64,000 bases of DNA from Fimbriiglobus ruber. GTDB lineage: Bacteria; Planctomycetota; Planctomycetia; Gemmatales; Gemmataceae. A program made the translations under genes and the position numbers. Location of the stretch: positions 186,001 to 250,000 of the forward strand of contig NZ_NIDE01000009.1 in NCBI RefSeq assembly GCF_002197845.1. The letters run 5' to 3'. Every line of letters starts with the position of its first letter. Within the stretch, counting starts at the first letter, position 1. Below the pieces are notes generated by a model that saw only the letters and a list, made by a program, of their open reading frames with translations, made no database searches and was not told the origin of the DNA. Positions 28,447 to 40,078 of this stretch are shown piece by piece.

Positions 28447-29301
28447 CTACTCGCCAGAGTCATTAGACGGTCGCGCGTGGTATACCGCGTTAATGCAAAT
28501 CAATTCGGCGTCCGGGAGGTGATAAAGCGAATTGTCCGCGTCCGGGTCGGTGGTCCGGTCGAACACGGCTTGCAATCCTGACGGTAAAAACGGGTACGCA
28601 AACGACCGCAAGTGTTCGAGGTGGCGGGTCAAGAATGTGGTAGTGGGGCGGTCGAACGGTGCGGCCCGGTCGAACGAGTAGGTCACCCTGTGAACCGCCT
28701 GAAATCCCGCCCGCCCGAAAATCCCTCGCAGCTTTCGTGTGGGGGCCAGTTTCACCCCGTCGCCGTACTTTTGGACACTGGCGGCGTGGACGGCGGAAGG
28801 GAGCGCCGCCTCCAACTCCCCCGGCCACGGCAGCAGAACGTGGTGGAATTCGTCCACTTCCAGGATCGCCACGACCCCGTCGCGTTTGACGACCCGGAAC
28901 ATCTCGCGGAGGGCACGGAGCGGGTCCAGGCTGATCAGACTCTGGGCGCACCAGACCAGGTCCAACGCGGCGTCCTCGAACGGCAGGTTATAGGCATCCG
29001 CATTTTGAACCACGACGTGCGGCCGGGTTCCGGCCACGGCTTTACGGGTCCGGCCCAGAGATCCTTCGCTTACGTCAACGGCGGTCAATCGCTCTCCAGG
29101 TCCGAGACGTTCGACCAGGCGGCGGGAATAGAATCCGTCACCGCACGGCACGTCGAGGACGTGACCGCCTGAGGGAATGGGAAGGGTGTCAAGAATTCCG
29201 TAAAGCTCGGCCCGGAACGCTTCGTGGAATGCCCCTTGGTAGGCGTCGTAATCGGGGGCCGCACGTACCATTGGCGTCGGGCTCCAGGTGAACTTCGACA
29301 T
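28447..29301 (-). CDS. Class I SAM-dependent methyltransferase
   Basis: A 284-aa Rossmann-fold methyltransferase. The SAM-binding motif I is [14 protein letters not shown], motif II is [11 protein letters not shown], and the post-motif region is [19 protein letters not shown]. The pattern matches the ubiquinone/UbiE-like and sterol-methyltransferase-like group (Methyltransf_11); the substrate is unknown. The ATG at 29301 is preferred because the upstream extension to 29481 has no homology features and overlaps the divergent catalase promoter region. Confidence 0.82.
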   Translation of the reverse strand: MSKFTWSPTPMVRAAPDYDAYQGAFHEAFRAELYGILDTLPIPSGGHVLDVPCGDGFYSRRLVERLGPGERLTAVDVSEGSLGRTRKAVAGTRPHVVVQNADAYNLPFEDAALDLVWCAQSLISLDPLRALREMFRVVKRDGVVAILEVDEFHHVLLPWPGELEAALPSAVHAASVQKYGDGVKLAPTRKLRGIFGRAGFQAVHRVTYSFDRAAPFDRPTTTFLTRHLEHLRSFAYPFLPSGLQAVFDRTTDPDADNSLYHLPDAELICINAVYHARPSNDSGE

Positions 29302-29435
29302 GTCGGGACATACACTCCCGTGCAACGATGGTGCCGGCATTTCGAGCCGCACGTGAACCGGCGCATCTTTTGCTCGTTTCCCACCACGAACAATTGTCCC
29401 TCCGGTCGGATGGCATCTCCCGAGAAAGCCCGAAC

Positions 29436-31535
<2,100 letters not shown>

Positions 31536-31549
<14 letters not shown>

Positions 31550-31892
31550 TGTTCAGTCGGAGAATGGGAAGTCACCGGCAATAAAGGCGTTCGGCAGCAA
31601 ATACGTTACCCATCCCGACTGCCTCGATAACCGTGGCGACACGCCCGTCCCAAAACAGGGGTTTCAGCGCAATAAATGCAAAAAATGCTCCAAGTCCGCC
31701 AAGGCTCGACGGTCTCGTGACACGCCCGTCCCAAAACAAGGGTTTCAGCGCAATAAATGCAAAAAATGCTCCAAGTCCGCCAAGGCTCGACGGCCTCGTG
31801 ACACGGCCTGGAAGACCGTGCCTCTACCCGGGCGGACTGATGTGAGCCAGCCTATGGACGGAAATATTGCTCACACGAGAACCGCATTCTGA
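31536..31892 (+). CDS. Small protein made of an 81-bp tandem repeat with CxxC motifs
   Basis: A 118-codon frame starting with a GTG inside the end of katE. Its middle consists of two nearly identical 27-residue units ([20 protein letters not shown], then AKARR) preceded by a partial unit ([10 protein letters not shown]). The paired Cys (KCKKC) and many Lys and Arg suggest a small zinc-ribbon or nucleic-acid-binding peptide, resembling zinc ribbons at the start of some transposases. No ribosome site is evident, so translation is doubtful. I do not recognise a family. Confidence 0.35.
31638..31799 (+). repeat. Two tandem copies of an 81-bp direct repeat
   Basis: Unit 1 is 31638-31718 and unit 2 is 31719-31799. 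They differ at two positions only (AGGGG/AAGGG and GGTCTC/GGCCTC). A third unit begins at 31800 and is lost after six bases. The period is a multiple of three, so the repeat keeps the reading frame. Confidence 0.85.
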
Positions 31893-31959
31893 TCGTCGGC
31901 CTGTCCACTTTTGCCCCGTACCTTACCTGCCAAAAATAATTCTTGATGGAGACTGACTA

Positions 31960-32223
31960 ATGACAGATGCACAGAATTTCTCCCTGACCCGTCAGGGGGT
32001 GCGGGACCTGGACCGTCCGATCCACCCGACCGGGCGTGTGAATGTCGGACTGAGCGAACGAGCGGCGTCCACCGTCGGCGGCGCCGTTCTGGCCGGATTG
32101 GGGGTCGGCCACTTGAACGTTCTCGGGCTCCTTCTGGTCGCGGCCGGTGGGGCATTGGTTTACCGTGGCCTGACGGGGCATTGCTCGACCTACGCGGCCA
32201 CCGGAACGACCACCGCCGTGTAA
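31960..32223 (+). CDS. DUF2892 (YgaP-like) membrane protein
   Basis: An 87-aa protein with two short hydrophobic segments (VGGAVLAGLGVGHLNVLGLL and VAAGGALVYRGLTGHC) and the signature YRGLTGHCSTYAATG, which is characteristic of DUF2892 / inner-membrane YgaP-like proteins. In other bacteria such domains are fused to or near rhodanese modules; none is seen here. The ATG is preceded by GGAG at 8 bases. A strong hairpin follows the stop. Confidence 0.75.
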   Translation: MTDAQNFSLTRQGVRDLDRPIHPTGRVNVGLSERAASTVGGAVLAGLGVGHLNVLGLLLVAAGGALVYRGLTGHCSTYAATGTTTAV

Positions 32224-32239
32224 CGGAAGCGAACAGACT

Positions 32240-32277
32240 ACCGTGAGGTAGCGGCCACGGCCGCTTCCTCACGGTTT
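32240..32277 (+). terminator. Rho-independent-type terminator hairpin
   Basis: ACCGTGAGG at 32240-32248 pairs perfectly with CCTCACGGT at 32267-32275, and the inner AGCGGC pairs with GCCGCT, giving a long stem with one T-T mismatch and a 4-base loop, followed by TTT. It lies 17 bases after the DUF2892 stop and can serve either strand. Confidence 0.7.
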
Positions 32278-32372
32278 GATAATGATGACTCGCTCGCCGC
32301 CGGAACCGTCGGGGATTTCGCCATCGGCCTCGATCGGATCGCCCCTCTTACACGAGAGACCATTGCGGATTT

Positions 32373-33125
32373 TTAGGCCGTCCGAACGAGATTGAGTAAG
32401 TCGAGTGCGTTCGCAGTGGCCGCACCGTCCGCCGTGTTATCGAAAATGCACCACACCGCGGCGGACTTCGCAAGGATGGACAACTTGGCCGAGAGGGCTT
32501 CGAGATACTCCGGCGGGTACGCCGAGTGGTACATCTTCGGTGATCCGTGCAGGCGATAATATACGAGACCGGCCCACCCGCCCGGATCCGAAGCCGCCGC
32601 GACAACCGACGGGTCGGCGGCGACCCGGGCCACCCGATACTTCGTTACGAGGCGGTCGGCCGCAGCCTCGAACCAACTCGCGTGTCGGGGCTCGAGCGCG
32701 ACGGGTCCGTCGAAACGCTCTCGTAGGCCGGCCAAGAAGGTCTTCGTCGGAGCGGCTGAGAAAGACAAACTGGGCGGGAGTTGGACGAGAAGCGGGCCCC
32801 GCTTGCTATCGAGGTGGTCCGTCTCCCGGAGGAAGCGGTTGAGAATGTCGTTTACATCAGCGAGGCGCCGTTCGTGGGTGATGACTTTCGGCAGCTTGAC
32901 GGAGAACAGAAAGTCTCCGGGTACGGATTCGCCCCAGCGGGCGTATGTGGCCGGGAGATGCGGTCGGTAGAAGGACGAATTGATCTCGACGGCGGGAAAT
33001 CGGGCGGCGTATCGAGTGAGGTGGGTGCCTTCGGACGGGAAGAGAGGGGAATACTCCTTCGGAAGGGACCAACCGGCACAGCCAACGCGAACCCCAGCCG
33101 AATTGTTTGACGTGTTCTCGGCCAT
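32373..33125 (-). CDS. DUF72 family protein
   Basis: A 250-aa protein of the DUF72 (YecE-like) TIM-barrel family. Recognisable parts are VGCAGWSLP near the start, EINSSFYRP, the LFSVKLPKVITHERRL segment, the LEPRHASWF motif and VYYRLHGSPKMYHSAYP, and the end WCIFDNTADGAATANALDL. The biochemical role is unknown. The ATG at 33125 is chosen over an in-frame GTG at 33200, because the family core starts just after it. Confidence 0.85.
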   Translation of the reverse strand: MAENTSNNSAGVRVGCAGWSLPKEYSPLFPSEGTHLTRYAARFPAVEINSSFYRPHLPATYARWGESVPGDFLFSVKLPKVITHERRLADVNDILNRFLRETDHLDSKRGPLLVQLPPSLSFSAAPTKTFLAGLRERFDGPVALEPRHASWFEAAADRLVTKYRVARVAADPSVVAAASDPGGWAGLVYYRLHGSPKMYHSAYPPEYLEALSAKLSILAKSAAVWCIFDNTADGAATANALDLLNLVRTA

Positions 33126-33459
33126 GGCGAACTCGGTCCCCGAAGTTTCGAGAGTCGTCACAGTTCGCCGAGTCGTGCGACCCGGGGTGAATACCGACAA
33201 AGATCGACCAGACCTGTGACATCGATGTCCCTAGTCAATTGTGCAATTGCGGGGCCGCCGTGAACGCGTCGTGACCGGACGCGAGACATTGCGGCCCGCG
33301 ACATGGGGGCGTCCGAACCGTGCTGCTTGATGCTTCGTATGACCGTTTCCTTTACGGTGAGGTTCGGGGATTATCCGAGAAACGGATGGCGTGCGGGTTT
33401 GCCAACGGGACTTCCAGCCACTCGTCTTCCGATACCGTGTTTTTTGAGGACGTCGACCG

Positions 33460-34350
33460 ATGCCCCAGCCCGAAGGCCTCGCCTTGTCTCCCGCCAGTCG
33501 TCCGACCTGGCGGGCATTGCTCGACGACGGGCACCCGCTCCAACTTCCCGCCGCCCACGACGCCTTGACCGCCCGGCTGATCGCGCGGGCCGGGTTCAAA
33601 GCCTACCAGGTCGGGGGATTCGCACTGGCCGGCGCGCGGTACGCGTTCCCGGACATCGACCTGATCCACTACTACGAGGAGAACGAGGCGATCCGACAGA
33701 TCGTGTCCGCGTCCCCGCTGCCCGTGCTGGTGGACGCCAACGACGGGTTCGGAGACGTGAAGAACGTGATGCGGACCGTCCGCGGGTACGAGGAATTGGG
33801 CGTCAGTGGCATCTTTATCGAGGACCAGGTGGCGCCGGTCAGCTGCGGGCAAATGGGGAACAAGGAAGTCGTTTCTGTCAAGCAAATGGTGGGTAAGATC
33901 AAGGCGGCTCTGGCCGCGCGCAGGAGTGCCGACACGTTCATCATCGCGCGGACCGACGGCCGCAGTGCCGTGAACGTCGCGGAAGCAATCAAGCGGGGCG
34001 AGGCGTACCGGGATGCGGGGGCGGACGGGGTGTACGTCGAGGGCCTGCGGAGCGCGGCCGAATTGAAGCGGGTCGGCCGGGCTTTGGACGGCATCCCCCT
34101 CGCGACGACCATGATGGAGGGTGGGGGTCAGCTCGCGTGGATCGTGCCGGAAGAGGTCCACGGCTACGGCTTCCAAATGATCCTATACCCGACGACCGTT
34201 CTGTTCCAGGTGACCAGGGCCATCGAGAGAGGGCTGGCAGGGTTGAAGGGCGGGAAACCCATGGCCGGCGGTGTGGACCTCGACAGGTTCGAGGAGATCG
34301 TCGGGATGCCCGGCTGGCAGGAAGTGGTCAAACAGTTCTATCACGAGTGA
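33460..34350 (+). CDS. Isocitrate lyase / PEP mutase superfamily enzyme
   Basis: A 296-aa TIM-barrel enzyme that makes or breaks a C-C or P-C bond next to a carboxylate (oxaloacetate decarboxylase, carboxyvinyl-carboxyphosphonate or methylisocitrate-lyase-like). Motifs: VDANDGFGDVKNV (normally DxDTGYG, metal site, 91-103), FIEDQVAPVSCGQM (normally EDQxxPKxCGH, 119-132) and IIARTDGRSAV. The usual KRCGH loop is altered to SCGQM, which suggests a decarboxylase or related activity rather than a true lyase. It is 41 bases upstream of the PoxB-like gene on the same strand, so both may handle pyruvate or oxaloacetate. Confidence 0.82.
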   Translation: MPQPEGLALSPASRPTWRALLDDGHPLQLPAAHDALTARLIARAGFKAYQVGGFALAGARYAFPDIDLIHYYEENEAIRQIVSASPLPVLVDANDGFGDVKNVMRTVRGYEELGVSGIFIEDQVAPVSCGQMGNKEVVSVKQMVGKIKAALAARRSADTFIIARTDGRSAVNVAEAIKRGEAYRDAGADGVYVEGLRSAAELKRVGRALDGIPLATTMMEGGGQLAWIVPEEVHGYGFQMILYPTTVLFQVTRAIERGLAGLKGGKPMAGGVDLDRFEEIVGMPGWQEVVKQFYHE

Positions 34351-34391
34351 GCACCCACAGGTTCGGTGACCCGACTTCGAGGGAGGGACGT

Positions 34392-36119
34392 ATGGCGCGG
34401 TCAAAAGTTGCGGAGTTGGTGGTCGAAACGCTGGTCGCGGCCGGGGTCCGCCGGGTGTACGGACTGGCCGGCGATTCCCTGAACGGGATCACCGACGCGA
34501 TCCGCAAGCGGAAGGACATCACCTGGGTCCACGTCCGGCACGAGGAGGCGGCCGCGTTCGCCGCCGGGGCCGAGGCGCACCTCACCGGCGAGCTAATCGC
34601 TTGCGCCGGGAGCTGCGGGCCGGGGAACCTGCACCTCATCAACGGCCTGTACGACTGCCACCGCAGTCGGGTGCCGGTCGTCGCCATCGCGGCCCAAATC
34701 CCGAGTCGGGAGGTCGGCAGCGGGTACTTCCAGGAGACCCGCCCCGAGGCCTTATTCCGCGAGTGCAGCCACTACTGCGAGACGGTCGCCCACCCCGAGC
34801 AGATGCCCCGCGTCCTCGACATCGCGGTCCGCACCGCGATCGAGCGCCGGGGCGTGTCGGTGGTCGTTCTACCGGGTGATGTCGCGACCCAGACGGCCGA
34901 GTTCCCGACTCCGCGAGTCGCCCCGCGGCGGGCCGCCCCGGTGGTCCGCCCGTCCGACGTGGAGGTCGCGGAACTCGCGGGCCTGCTGAACGCCGCCCGG
35001 AAGGTCACGATCCTCGGCGGGGCCGGGTGTGCCGGGGCGCACGCCGATCTGATGGCCCTCGCAGAGCGGCTCAAAGCCCCCATCGTTCACGCCATGCGGG
35101 GCAAGGAGTTTATCGAACCGGACAACCCGTTCGATGTCGGCATGACCGGACTGCTCGGGTTCTCGTCCGGCTACCGGGCAATGATGGCGTGCGACACCCT
35201 GCTCATGCTCGGGACCGACTTCCCGTACACCCAGTTCTTCCCGGACAAGGCTACGATCATCCAGGTGGACCTGCGGGGCGAGCAGATCGGCCGGCGCACG
35301 CGGGTAGACCTCGGCCTCGTCGGGGACGTCGGGGACACAATCCGGGCGGTGCTGCCGTCCCTGTCCGAGAAGGACGACCGTTCCCACCTCGACGACGCGA
35401 TTCGCCACTACGAGGAGGCGCGGCAGGGGCTCGACGACTTGGCGGATGGGAAACCGGGCCGGAAGCCGATCCACCCGCAGTACGTCGCACGGGTACTGGA
35501 CGAGTCGGCCGCGGCCGACGCGGTCTTTGCGTGCGACGTGGGCACCCCGACCATCTGGGCCGCCCGGTACCTGCGGATGAACGGGAAGCGGCGGTTGCTG
35601 GGGTCGTTCGCCCACGGGTCGATGGCCAACGCCCTCCCGCAAGCGATCGGTGCGCAGCTCGCTTACCCCGGCCGGCAGGTGGTGACGCTATCCGGCGACG
35701 GCGGCCTGGCGATGCTCCTCGGTGACCTCCTCTCCCTACGGCAACTCAACGCGCCGGTGAAACTGGTGGTGTTCAACAACGGGTCGTTGGGGTTCGTGGA
35801 ACTGGAAATGAAGGCGGCCGGAATCCTCGATTTCGCGACCGACCTGACCAACCCGAACTTCGCGAAACTCGCCGAGGCGGTCGGGCTGCTCGGGTTGCGG
35901 GCGGAAGACCCGGAAGACGTGCGGCCGATGATCGGGCAACTGCTGGCCCATCCGGGACCAGCCCTGTTGGACGTGGTCGTGAACCGGCAGGAGTTGGCGA
36001 TGCCACCGACGATCGACGTGGCTCAGGCGGCCGGCTTCAGCCTTTACATGATCAAGGCGGTTCTCAACGGCCGGGGGGACGAGGTTCTCGACCTAGCACG
36101 CACCAACCTGTTCCGATAA
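34392..36119 (+). CDS. poxB: Thiamine-diphosphate enzyme, pyruvate dehydrogenase (quinone)/pyruvate oxidase type
   Basis: A 575-aa ThDP-dependent enzyme. The N-terminal PYR domain has the catalytic Glu in VRHEEAAAFAAG (E51/E52), a central FAD/transhydrogenase-like domain follows (ILGGAGCAGAHADLMALAER), and the ThDP-binding motif runs from GDGG (435-438) to NN (462-463). The overall pattern fits PoxB-like enzymes converting pyruvate to acetate and CO2 with electrons going to quinone; acetolactate synthase is less likely given the neighbourhood. GGGAGG lies 6 bases before the ATG. The frame is open upstream to 34137 but that part overlaps the preceding gene. Confidence 0.83.
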   Translation: MARSKVAELVVETLVAAGVRRVYGLAGDSLNGITDAIRKRKDITWVHVRHEEAAAFAAGAEAHLTGELIACAGSCGPGNLHLINGLYDCHRSRVPVVAIAAQIPSREVGSGYFQETRPEALFRECSHYCETVAHPEQMPRVLDIAVRTAIERRGVSVVVLPGDVATQTAEFPTPRVAPRRAAPVVRPSDVEVAELAGLLNAARKVTILGGAGCAGAHADLMALAERLKAPIVHAMRGKEFIEPDNPFDVGMTGLLGFSSGYRAMMACDTLLMLGTDFPYTQFFPDKATIIQVDLRGEQIGRRTRVDLGLVGDVGDTIRAVLPSLSEKDDRSHLDDAIRHYEEARQGLDDLADGKPGRKPIHPQYVARVLDESAAADAVFACDVGTPTIWAARYLRMNGKRRLLGSFAHGSMANALPQAIGAQLAYPGRQVVTLSGDGGLAMLLGDLLSLRQLNAPVKLVVFNNGSLGFVELEMKAAGILDFATDLTNPNFAKLAEAVGLLGLRAEDPEDVRPMIGQLLAHPGPALLDVVVNRQELAMPPTIDVAQAAGFSLYMIKAVLNGRGDEVLDLARTNLFR

Positions 36120-36379
36120 GCCGACGCGACTTCGTCATCGTTCAGGGCGTCCGTCGCGACGGCCCGAACCTGGCTATGTCCGTACGTCTCGGGAATCCAA
36201 AGTATGCCGTCGGGGCGGGGAGTTTGGGGACTTTCCTGGGGTGACTGGGTCGAATCGTATCAATTACATGATTTCGGCTATCAGATCTCAATAACCCACA
36301 CGTTTTGGCACACATCGTGCCATTGCTATCCGGACCGGCAGCTATTGCCGGATCAATCTCCCTGAGCAAGCAGTGAATC

Positions 36380-36895
36380 ATGACAAAGGCGAAATGCACA
36401 ACGGTCGCGGGCGTTTTTCAAACCCGCGAGGCGGCCGACAAGGCCATCGCTGAATTGAAAGCAGGTAAGTACCGCGACGACCAGATCGGTCTGGTCGCCC
36501 AAGATGCGAGTGGCCGGATGGTGAAAACCGACGGTGCCGGGGCGACCGACACGCACGTCGGGGAAGGTGCGGCCATCGGGGCCGCCGCCGGTGCGATCAG
36601 TGGGGCCGCGGTCGGTGCCGGCATCTTGGCCGGGGTGATTCCGGTGATCGGACCCGTACTGGCCATCGGCACCCTGGGCACGGTCCTACTCAATGCGGCC
36701 GGTGGGGCGGCGATTGCGGGCATTGCCGGAGCCTTGGTCGGCTGGGGCATCCCCGAAGAAGACGCCAAATACTACGAAAATGAAGTGAAGGCGGGACGCT
36801 TCTTGGTGACGGTGGAGTGCGGGTACGGGGACGACGCCCGGGACATCCTCAAGAACCACGGCGGCTATTCGCGGGCGACAACCCCGGTCATGTAA
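36380..36895 (+). CDS. General stress protein, YflT/17M-like with glycine-rich membrane region
   Basis: A 171-aa protein. An N-terminal ferredoxin-like segment (TVAGVFQTREAADKAIAELK) resembles the general stress protein 17M/YflT domain. The centre is a long Gly/Ala-rich hydrophobic region (GAAIGAAAGAISGAAVGAGI, then further repeats) as in proteins of the DUF1269-like group, and the end (NEVKAGRFLVTVECGYGDDA) is typical of the family. It probably inserts into or associates with the membrane under stress. No ribosome site of strength is seen. Confidence 0.75.
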   Translation: MTKAKCTTVAGVFQTREAADKAIAELKAGKYRDDQIGLVAQDASGRMVKTDGAGATDTHVGEGAAIGAAAGAISGAAVGAGILAGVIPVIGPVLAIGTLGTVLLNAAGGAAIAGIAGALVGWGIPEEDAKYYENEVKAGRFLVTVECGYGDDARDILKNHGGYSRATTPVM

Positions 36896-36924
36896 AGGAT
36901 AACGCCGGCTTGAGTCTGAATGAA

Positions 36925-36951
36925 GTTGGCCGGGGATACCCCCCGGCCGAC
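36925..36951 (+). terminator. GC-rich hairpin after the stress protein gene
   Basis: GTTGGCCGGGG pairs with CCCCGGCCGAC around a 5-base loop, 30 bases after the stop. It has no T run, so it may pause or terminate with help from Rho. Confidence 0.5.
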
Positions 36952-37323
36952 TTCCGTTCGTGCCGAATTCTCGGGAGTAGCTTCGTTTTCGTGACGATTT
37001 TGGCTTAAGTATGTCAAGTATAAATCGAACCGTCCAGAAGCTGTCGGCACGAGATGGTGTTCATAGGGGCATCCGGCTTCCCATCGCCGGATTGGGAGAC
37101 GACAACTGCTCTTCCCGAGCTCGATCCGGCGAGCAATCTGCGCCGCAAGAAACTGTCCCCGCCGTCACATTGGCCACACTTTTGTGCGCACAGCGTCCTT
37201 TTTCGCATGTTCTCCGCGTCTTTCGGCTCGGCGAGTGCTTACGTTAGAGTCCTTGTTCGCTTGCGGTCACTGGGCGAAGACAGTCCGCACTGGGCATGAA
37301 CCAAGAACGAATAGGGGCCACTC
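36952..37323. other. Intergenic region, no supported gene
   Basis: About 370 bases upstream of the alcohol dehydrogenase. Short frames present have no ribosome site or recognisable product. It probably carries that gene's promoter. Confidence 0.45.
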
Positions 37324-38502
37324 ATGAAGGCGTTGTGCTGGCACGGCAAGAATGACGTCCGCGTCGATACCGTCCCCGATCCCAAAATCCAAGACGCCCG
37401 CGACGCCGTCATCAAGGTGACGGCTACCGCCATCTGTGGGTCCGATCTGCACCTGTATGACGGGTACATGCCGACGATGAAGTCCGGCGACATCCTCGGT
37501 CACGAGTTCATGGGCGAAGTCGTCGAACTCGGGTCCGCGGTCACCAATTTGAAAAAGGGCGACCGGGTCGTGGTTCCGTTCACGATGGCCTGCGGGTCGT
37601 GTTTCTTTTGCCGGAAGACCCTGTTCTCCTGCTGCGACAACTCGAACCCCAATCACGAACTCGCCGAGGAGGCGATGGGGCACTCCCCGAGCGGGCTGTT
37701 CGGGTACTCGCACATGTTGGGCGGCTTCCCAGGCGGGCAGGCGGAGTACGTCCGCGTACCATTCGCCGATGTCGGGCCGTATAAGGTGCCAGCGGGCTTG
37801 CCGGATGAGAAGGTCTTGTTCCTGACCGACATCTTCCCGACCGGGTACATGGCCGCCGAGCAGGCGGACATCGAACCGGGCGACACGGTCGCGGTATGGG
37901 GGTGCAGGCCGGTCGGCCAGTTCGCCATCAAGAGCGCCTGGATGTTCGGTGCCGGACGAGTGATCGCGATCGACACCGTGCCCGAGCGACTTAAACTGGC
38001 CCAAACACATGGGAAGGCGGAGACGATCGACTTCATGCACGTCGAGAGCAGCGTTTACGACCGGCTCCAGGAGATGACCAAAGGGCGCGGGCCGGACCGG
38101 TGCATCGATGCCGTCGGGGCCGAGGCCCACGGGACGGGCAGCATTCCGGCCGTACTCGACAAAGTCAAGGCAACAGTCGGACTAGGGACCGACCGTCCAA
38201 GCTCTCTCCGACAAGCCATTATGTGCTGCCGGAAGGGCGGCACGGTGTCAGTCCCTGGCGTTTACGTTGGGTTCCTCGACAAGATGCCCATGGGGGCCTT
38301 CGTGAACAAGGCATTGACGATGAAAACTGGGCAGACGCACGTCCACCGATACCTCAAGCCGTTGATGGAGAAGATCGAGAAGGGCGAGATCGACCCGTCA
38401 TTCCTGATCACCCACCGGCTTCCGTTGGCGGACGCCCCGGCGGCGTACAAGGCGTTCCGCGACAAGCAGGACGGCTGCATCAAGGTCGTTCTCAGGCCCT
38501 GA
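37324..38502 (+). CDS. Zinc-dependent alcohol dehydrogenase (formaldehyde dehydrogenase-like)
   Basis: A 392-aa medium-chain dehydrogenase. Catalytic zinc ligands are C38 (AICGSDLH) and H60-E61 (GHEFMG); the structural zinc Cys cluster is C90, C93, C96 and C104. The NAD-binding Rossmann segment is [20 protein letters not shown], with the acidic residue in AIDTVPER. The long insert [20 protein letters not shown] and the C-terminal [20 protein letters not shown] match the glutathione-independent formaldehyde dehydrogenase-like subgroup. The usual GxGxxG is altered to GCRPVG. It reduces or oxidises an unknown alcohol or aldehyde. Confidence 0.88.
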   Translation: MKALCWHGKNDVRVDTVPDPKIQDARDAVIKVTATAICGSDLHLYDGYMPTMKSGDILGHEFMGEVVELGSAVTNLKKGDRVVVPFTMACGSCFFCRKTLFSCCDNSNPNHELAEEAMGHSPSGLFGYSHMLGGFPGGQAEYVRVPFADVGPYKVPAGLPDEKVLFLTDIFPTGYMAAEQADIEPGDTVAVWGCRPVGQFAIKSAWMFGAGRVIAIDTVPERLKLAQTHGKAETIDFMHVESSVYDRLQEMTKGRGPDRCIDAVGAEAHGTGSIPAVLDKVKATVGLGTDRPSSLRQAIMCCRKGGTVSVPGVYVGFLDKMPMGAFVNKALTMKTGQTHVHRYLKPLMEKIEKGEIDPSFLITHRLPLADAPAAYKAFRDKQDGCIKVVLRP

Positions 38503-38599
38503 TAATTGACCCACTCGATTCCTGCCAAAGAGGGCCGCTCTGTCAACGAAGCTGAAAAATCAGTCAGACCAGCCGCCACCATGAATATCGAAGCGATGT

Positions 38600-38607
38600 G
38601 AAAAAAG
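38600..38607. repeat. Left copy of 8-bp target site duplication (right copy at 39818-39825)
   Basis: GAAAAAAG immediately precedes the left inverted repeat and is repeated exactly after the right inverted repeat. This marks the insertion point and suggests a fairly recent transposition. Confidence 0.8.
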
Positions 38608-38700
38608 GGTGGTGTCCGTTCAGTATTGCACTCGGAGCCTGAGGTGGTGTAAATAGTTACGTCCGATGTCCGGATATTCGCCGTCCTGGGTGGGTGGGTC

Positions 38701-39075
38701 ATGGATGACCTGAGTCGGTTCTGCTGCCTCAACGAGACGTGCCGGGATCACGGGAAGCGGGGCCACGGGAATCTGACCGTGCCCATGCGGTACGGGCCGA
38801 ACCAGACCCGCCTGCTCCGGTGTTCGACCTGCCGGACGCGGTTCTCGGAGCGGAAAGGGACGCCCCTGTTCGATACCCGGTTGCCGGCCGACAAAGCCCT
38901 GTCGGTCCTCGCTCATGTGGCCGAGGGCATCGGCACGCGGAAGACCGCTCGATTGACCGGTGTCCACCCCGATACGGTCACCCGGTACATCCGCCGGGCC
39001 GGTCACCATGCCGAACAACTCCACGATGAACTCGTGGCTTTTTCCCCCTCGGACGACCGAAGTCCCGTTCGATGA
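38701..39075 (+). CDS. IS1-like transposase, N-terminal frame (InsA-like)
   Basis: 124 codons with the two-Cys zinc ribbon (FCCLNETCRDHG, LLRCSTCRTRFSERKGTPLF) and a helix-turn-helix (IGTRKTARLTGVHPDTVTRY), as in InsA-type proteins that bind the ends of IS1 elements. It continues to DELVAF, after which homology moves to the other frame at T5C5 (39039-39048). Confidence 0.78.
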   Translation: MDDLSRFCCLNETCRDHGKRGHGNLTVPMRYGPNQTRLLRCSTCRTRFSERKGTPLFDTRLPADKALSVLAHVAEGIGTRKTARLTGVHPDTVTRYIRRAGHHAEQLHDELVAFSPSDDRSPVR

Positions 39076-39808
39076 GAAGTGGTCGTTCGTCGACCGCAAG
39101 GAGAAGAATTGTGCCCCCGACGAGGTCCGCCGGGGGGACTGCTGGGACCACACGGCCATTGACCCCGAGACCCGCTTGATCGTGAGCCTGGTGGTCGGCA
39201 AGCGGACGTCCGAGAGCGTGTCGGCGGTCGTCCGGGACTTCCACCAGCGGACCGGCGGGCGGGTCCTGCGGTTGATCACATCGGACGAACTCCCGGCGTA
39301 CCCGGAGGCCATCCGGGCCGCGTACGGGACGACCGTGACGCCGCCCCCGACGGGTCGCCCGGGTCGCCCACCGGGACCGCGGACGGTGTTACCGCCAGAG
39401 GTCACGTACGCGACCGTTCACAAGGTCCGGGAGAACGGGCGGGTGGTCCAGGTCGACACCCGGGTGGTGTTCGGGACGATGTTGGCCGTCGCTCTGGCGT
39501 TAGCGGTCTCGACCGTCAGCCGGGTGGTCAACACCTGCTTCGTCGAGCGGCACAACGGGACGGACCGGAATCGGTGTAGTCGGAAGGTGCGAAAGACGTA
39601 TGCGTTCTCGAAGGACTGGGAGACGCACCGGGCGGCCACGATGCTCAGCCATTACAGTTACAACTTCTGCTGGCCGGTCCGCACCCTCCGGGTCCGCGAT
39701 GCGGACGGACGATGGCAGAAGCGGACCCCAGCGATGGCGGCGGGGCTCACCGATCATGTGTGGTCGGTGAGCGAATGGATGACCTACCCGGCTGTGCAAC
39801 GGAAGTAG
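38960..39808 (+). CDS. IS1-like transposase, catalytic frame (InsB-like)
   Basis: The meaningful part starts near 39044 (RTTEVPFDEKWSFVDRKEKN). It holds the catalytic Asp (FDEKWSFV), a second Asp in LITSDELPAY, and the Glu in CFVERHNGTDRNRCSRKVRK, as in IS1-family DDE transposases. Relative to the first frame it is displaced by +1 (or -2), not the -1 shift of classical IS1. The first codons overlap the upstream frame and are not homologous. Confidence 0.75.
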   Translation: MSTPIRSPGTSAGPVTMPNNSTMNSWLFPPRTTEVPFDEKWSFVDRKEKNCAPDEVRRGDCWDHTAIDPETRLIVSLVVGKRTSESVSAVVRDFHQRTGGRVLRLITSDELPAYPEAIRAAYGTTVTPPPTGRPGRPPGPRTVLPPEVTYATVHKVRENGRVVQVDTRVVFGTMLAVALALAVSTVSRVVNTCFVERHNGTDRNRCSRKVRKTYAFSKDWETHRAATMLSHYSYNFCWPVRTLRVRDADGRWQKRTPAMAAGLTDHVWSVSEWMTYPAVQRK

Positions 39809-40078
39809 GTCACCACCGAAAAAAGCCGAGATGTTAGGCCCTCCAATGAACATCGCTCTCGTGGGCGCGAGGACCAATCCGGTCGCGTTCGTCCGCTCCG
39901 GTTCGGGTCTGTACCACGTCAGTCTTCCGACCCGTGCTTTACCTCGACCGAGCCCTTTTGGAACTCAATCTACCCAGGACGATTGGACCCTGAAAGCACG
40001 AGCTACTTCCCGCCCTGGGTTGCGGACATCCAACTTCTCATTTATACGGAGGATTGTTGGTTAACGGCCGAAAGGGAG

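Larger units (their letters stand above)
38608..39817 (+). mobile_element. IS1-like insertion sequence with terminal inverted repeats and 8-bp target duplication
   Basis: The left end begins GGTGGTGTCC (38608) and the right end, read on the other strand, begins GGTGGTGACC (39817). Further inward TTGCAC is shared. The element of about 1210 bp is flanked by the identical octamer GAAAAAAG at 38600-38607 and 39818-39825, an 8-bp target duplication as expected for IS1-family elements. It carries a zinc-ribbon/HTH N-terminal frame and a DDE C-terminal frame. Confidence 0.85.

Noticed and set aside
39831-40064. A 77-codon frame after the IS1-like element
   Set aside because: Begins at the element edge, no ribosome site and no recognisable protein.
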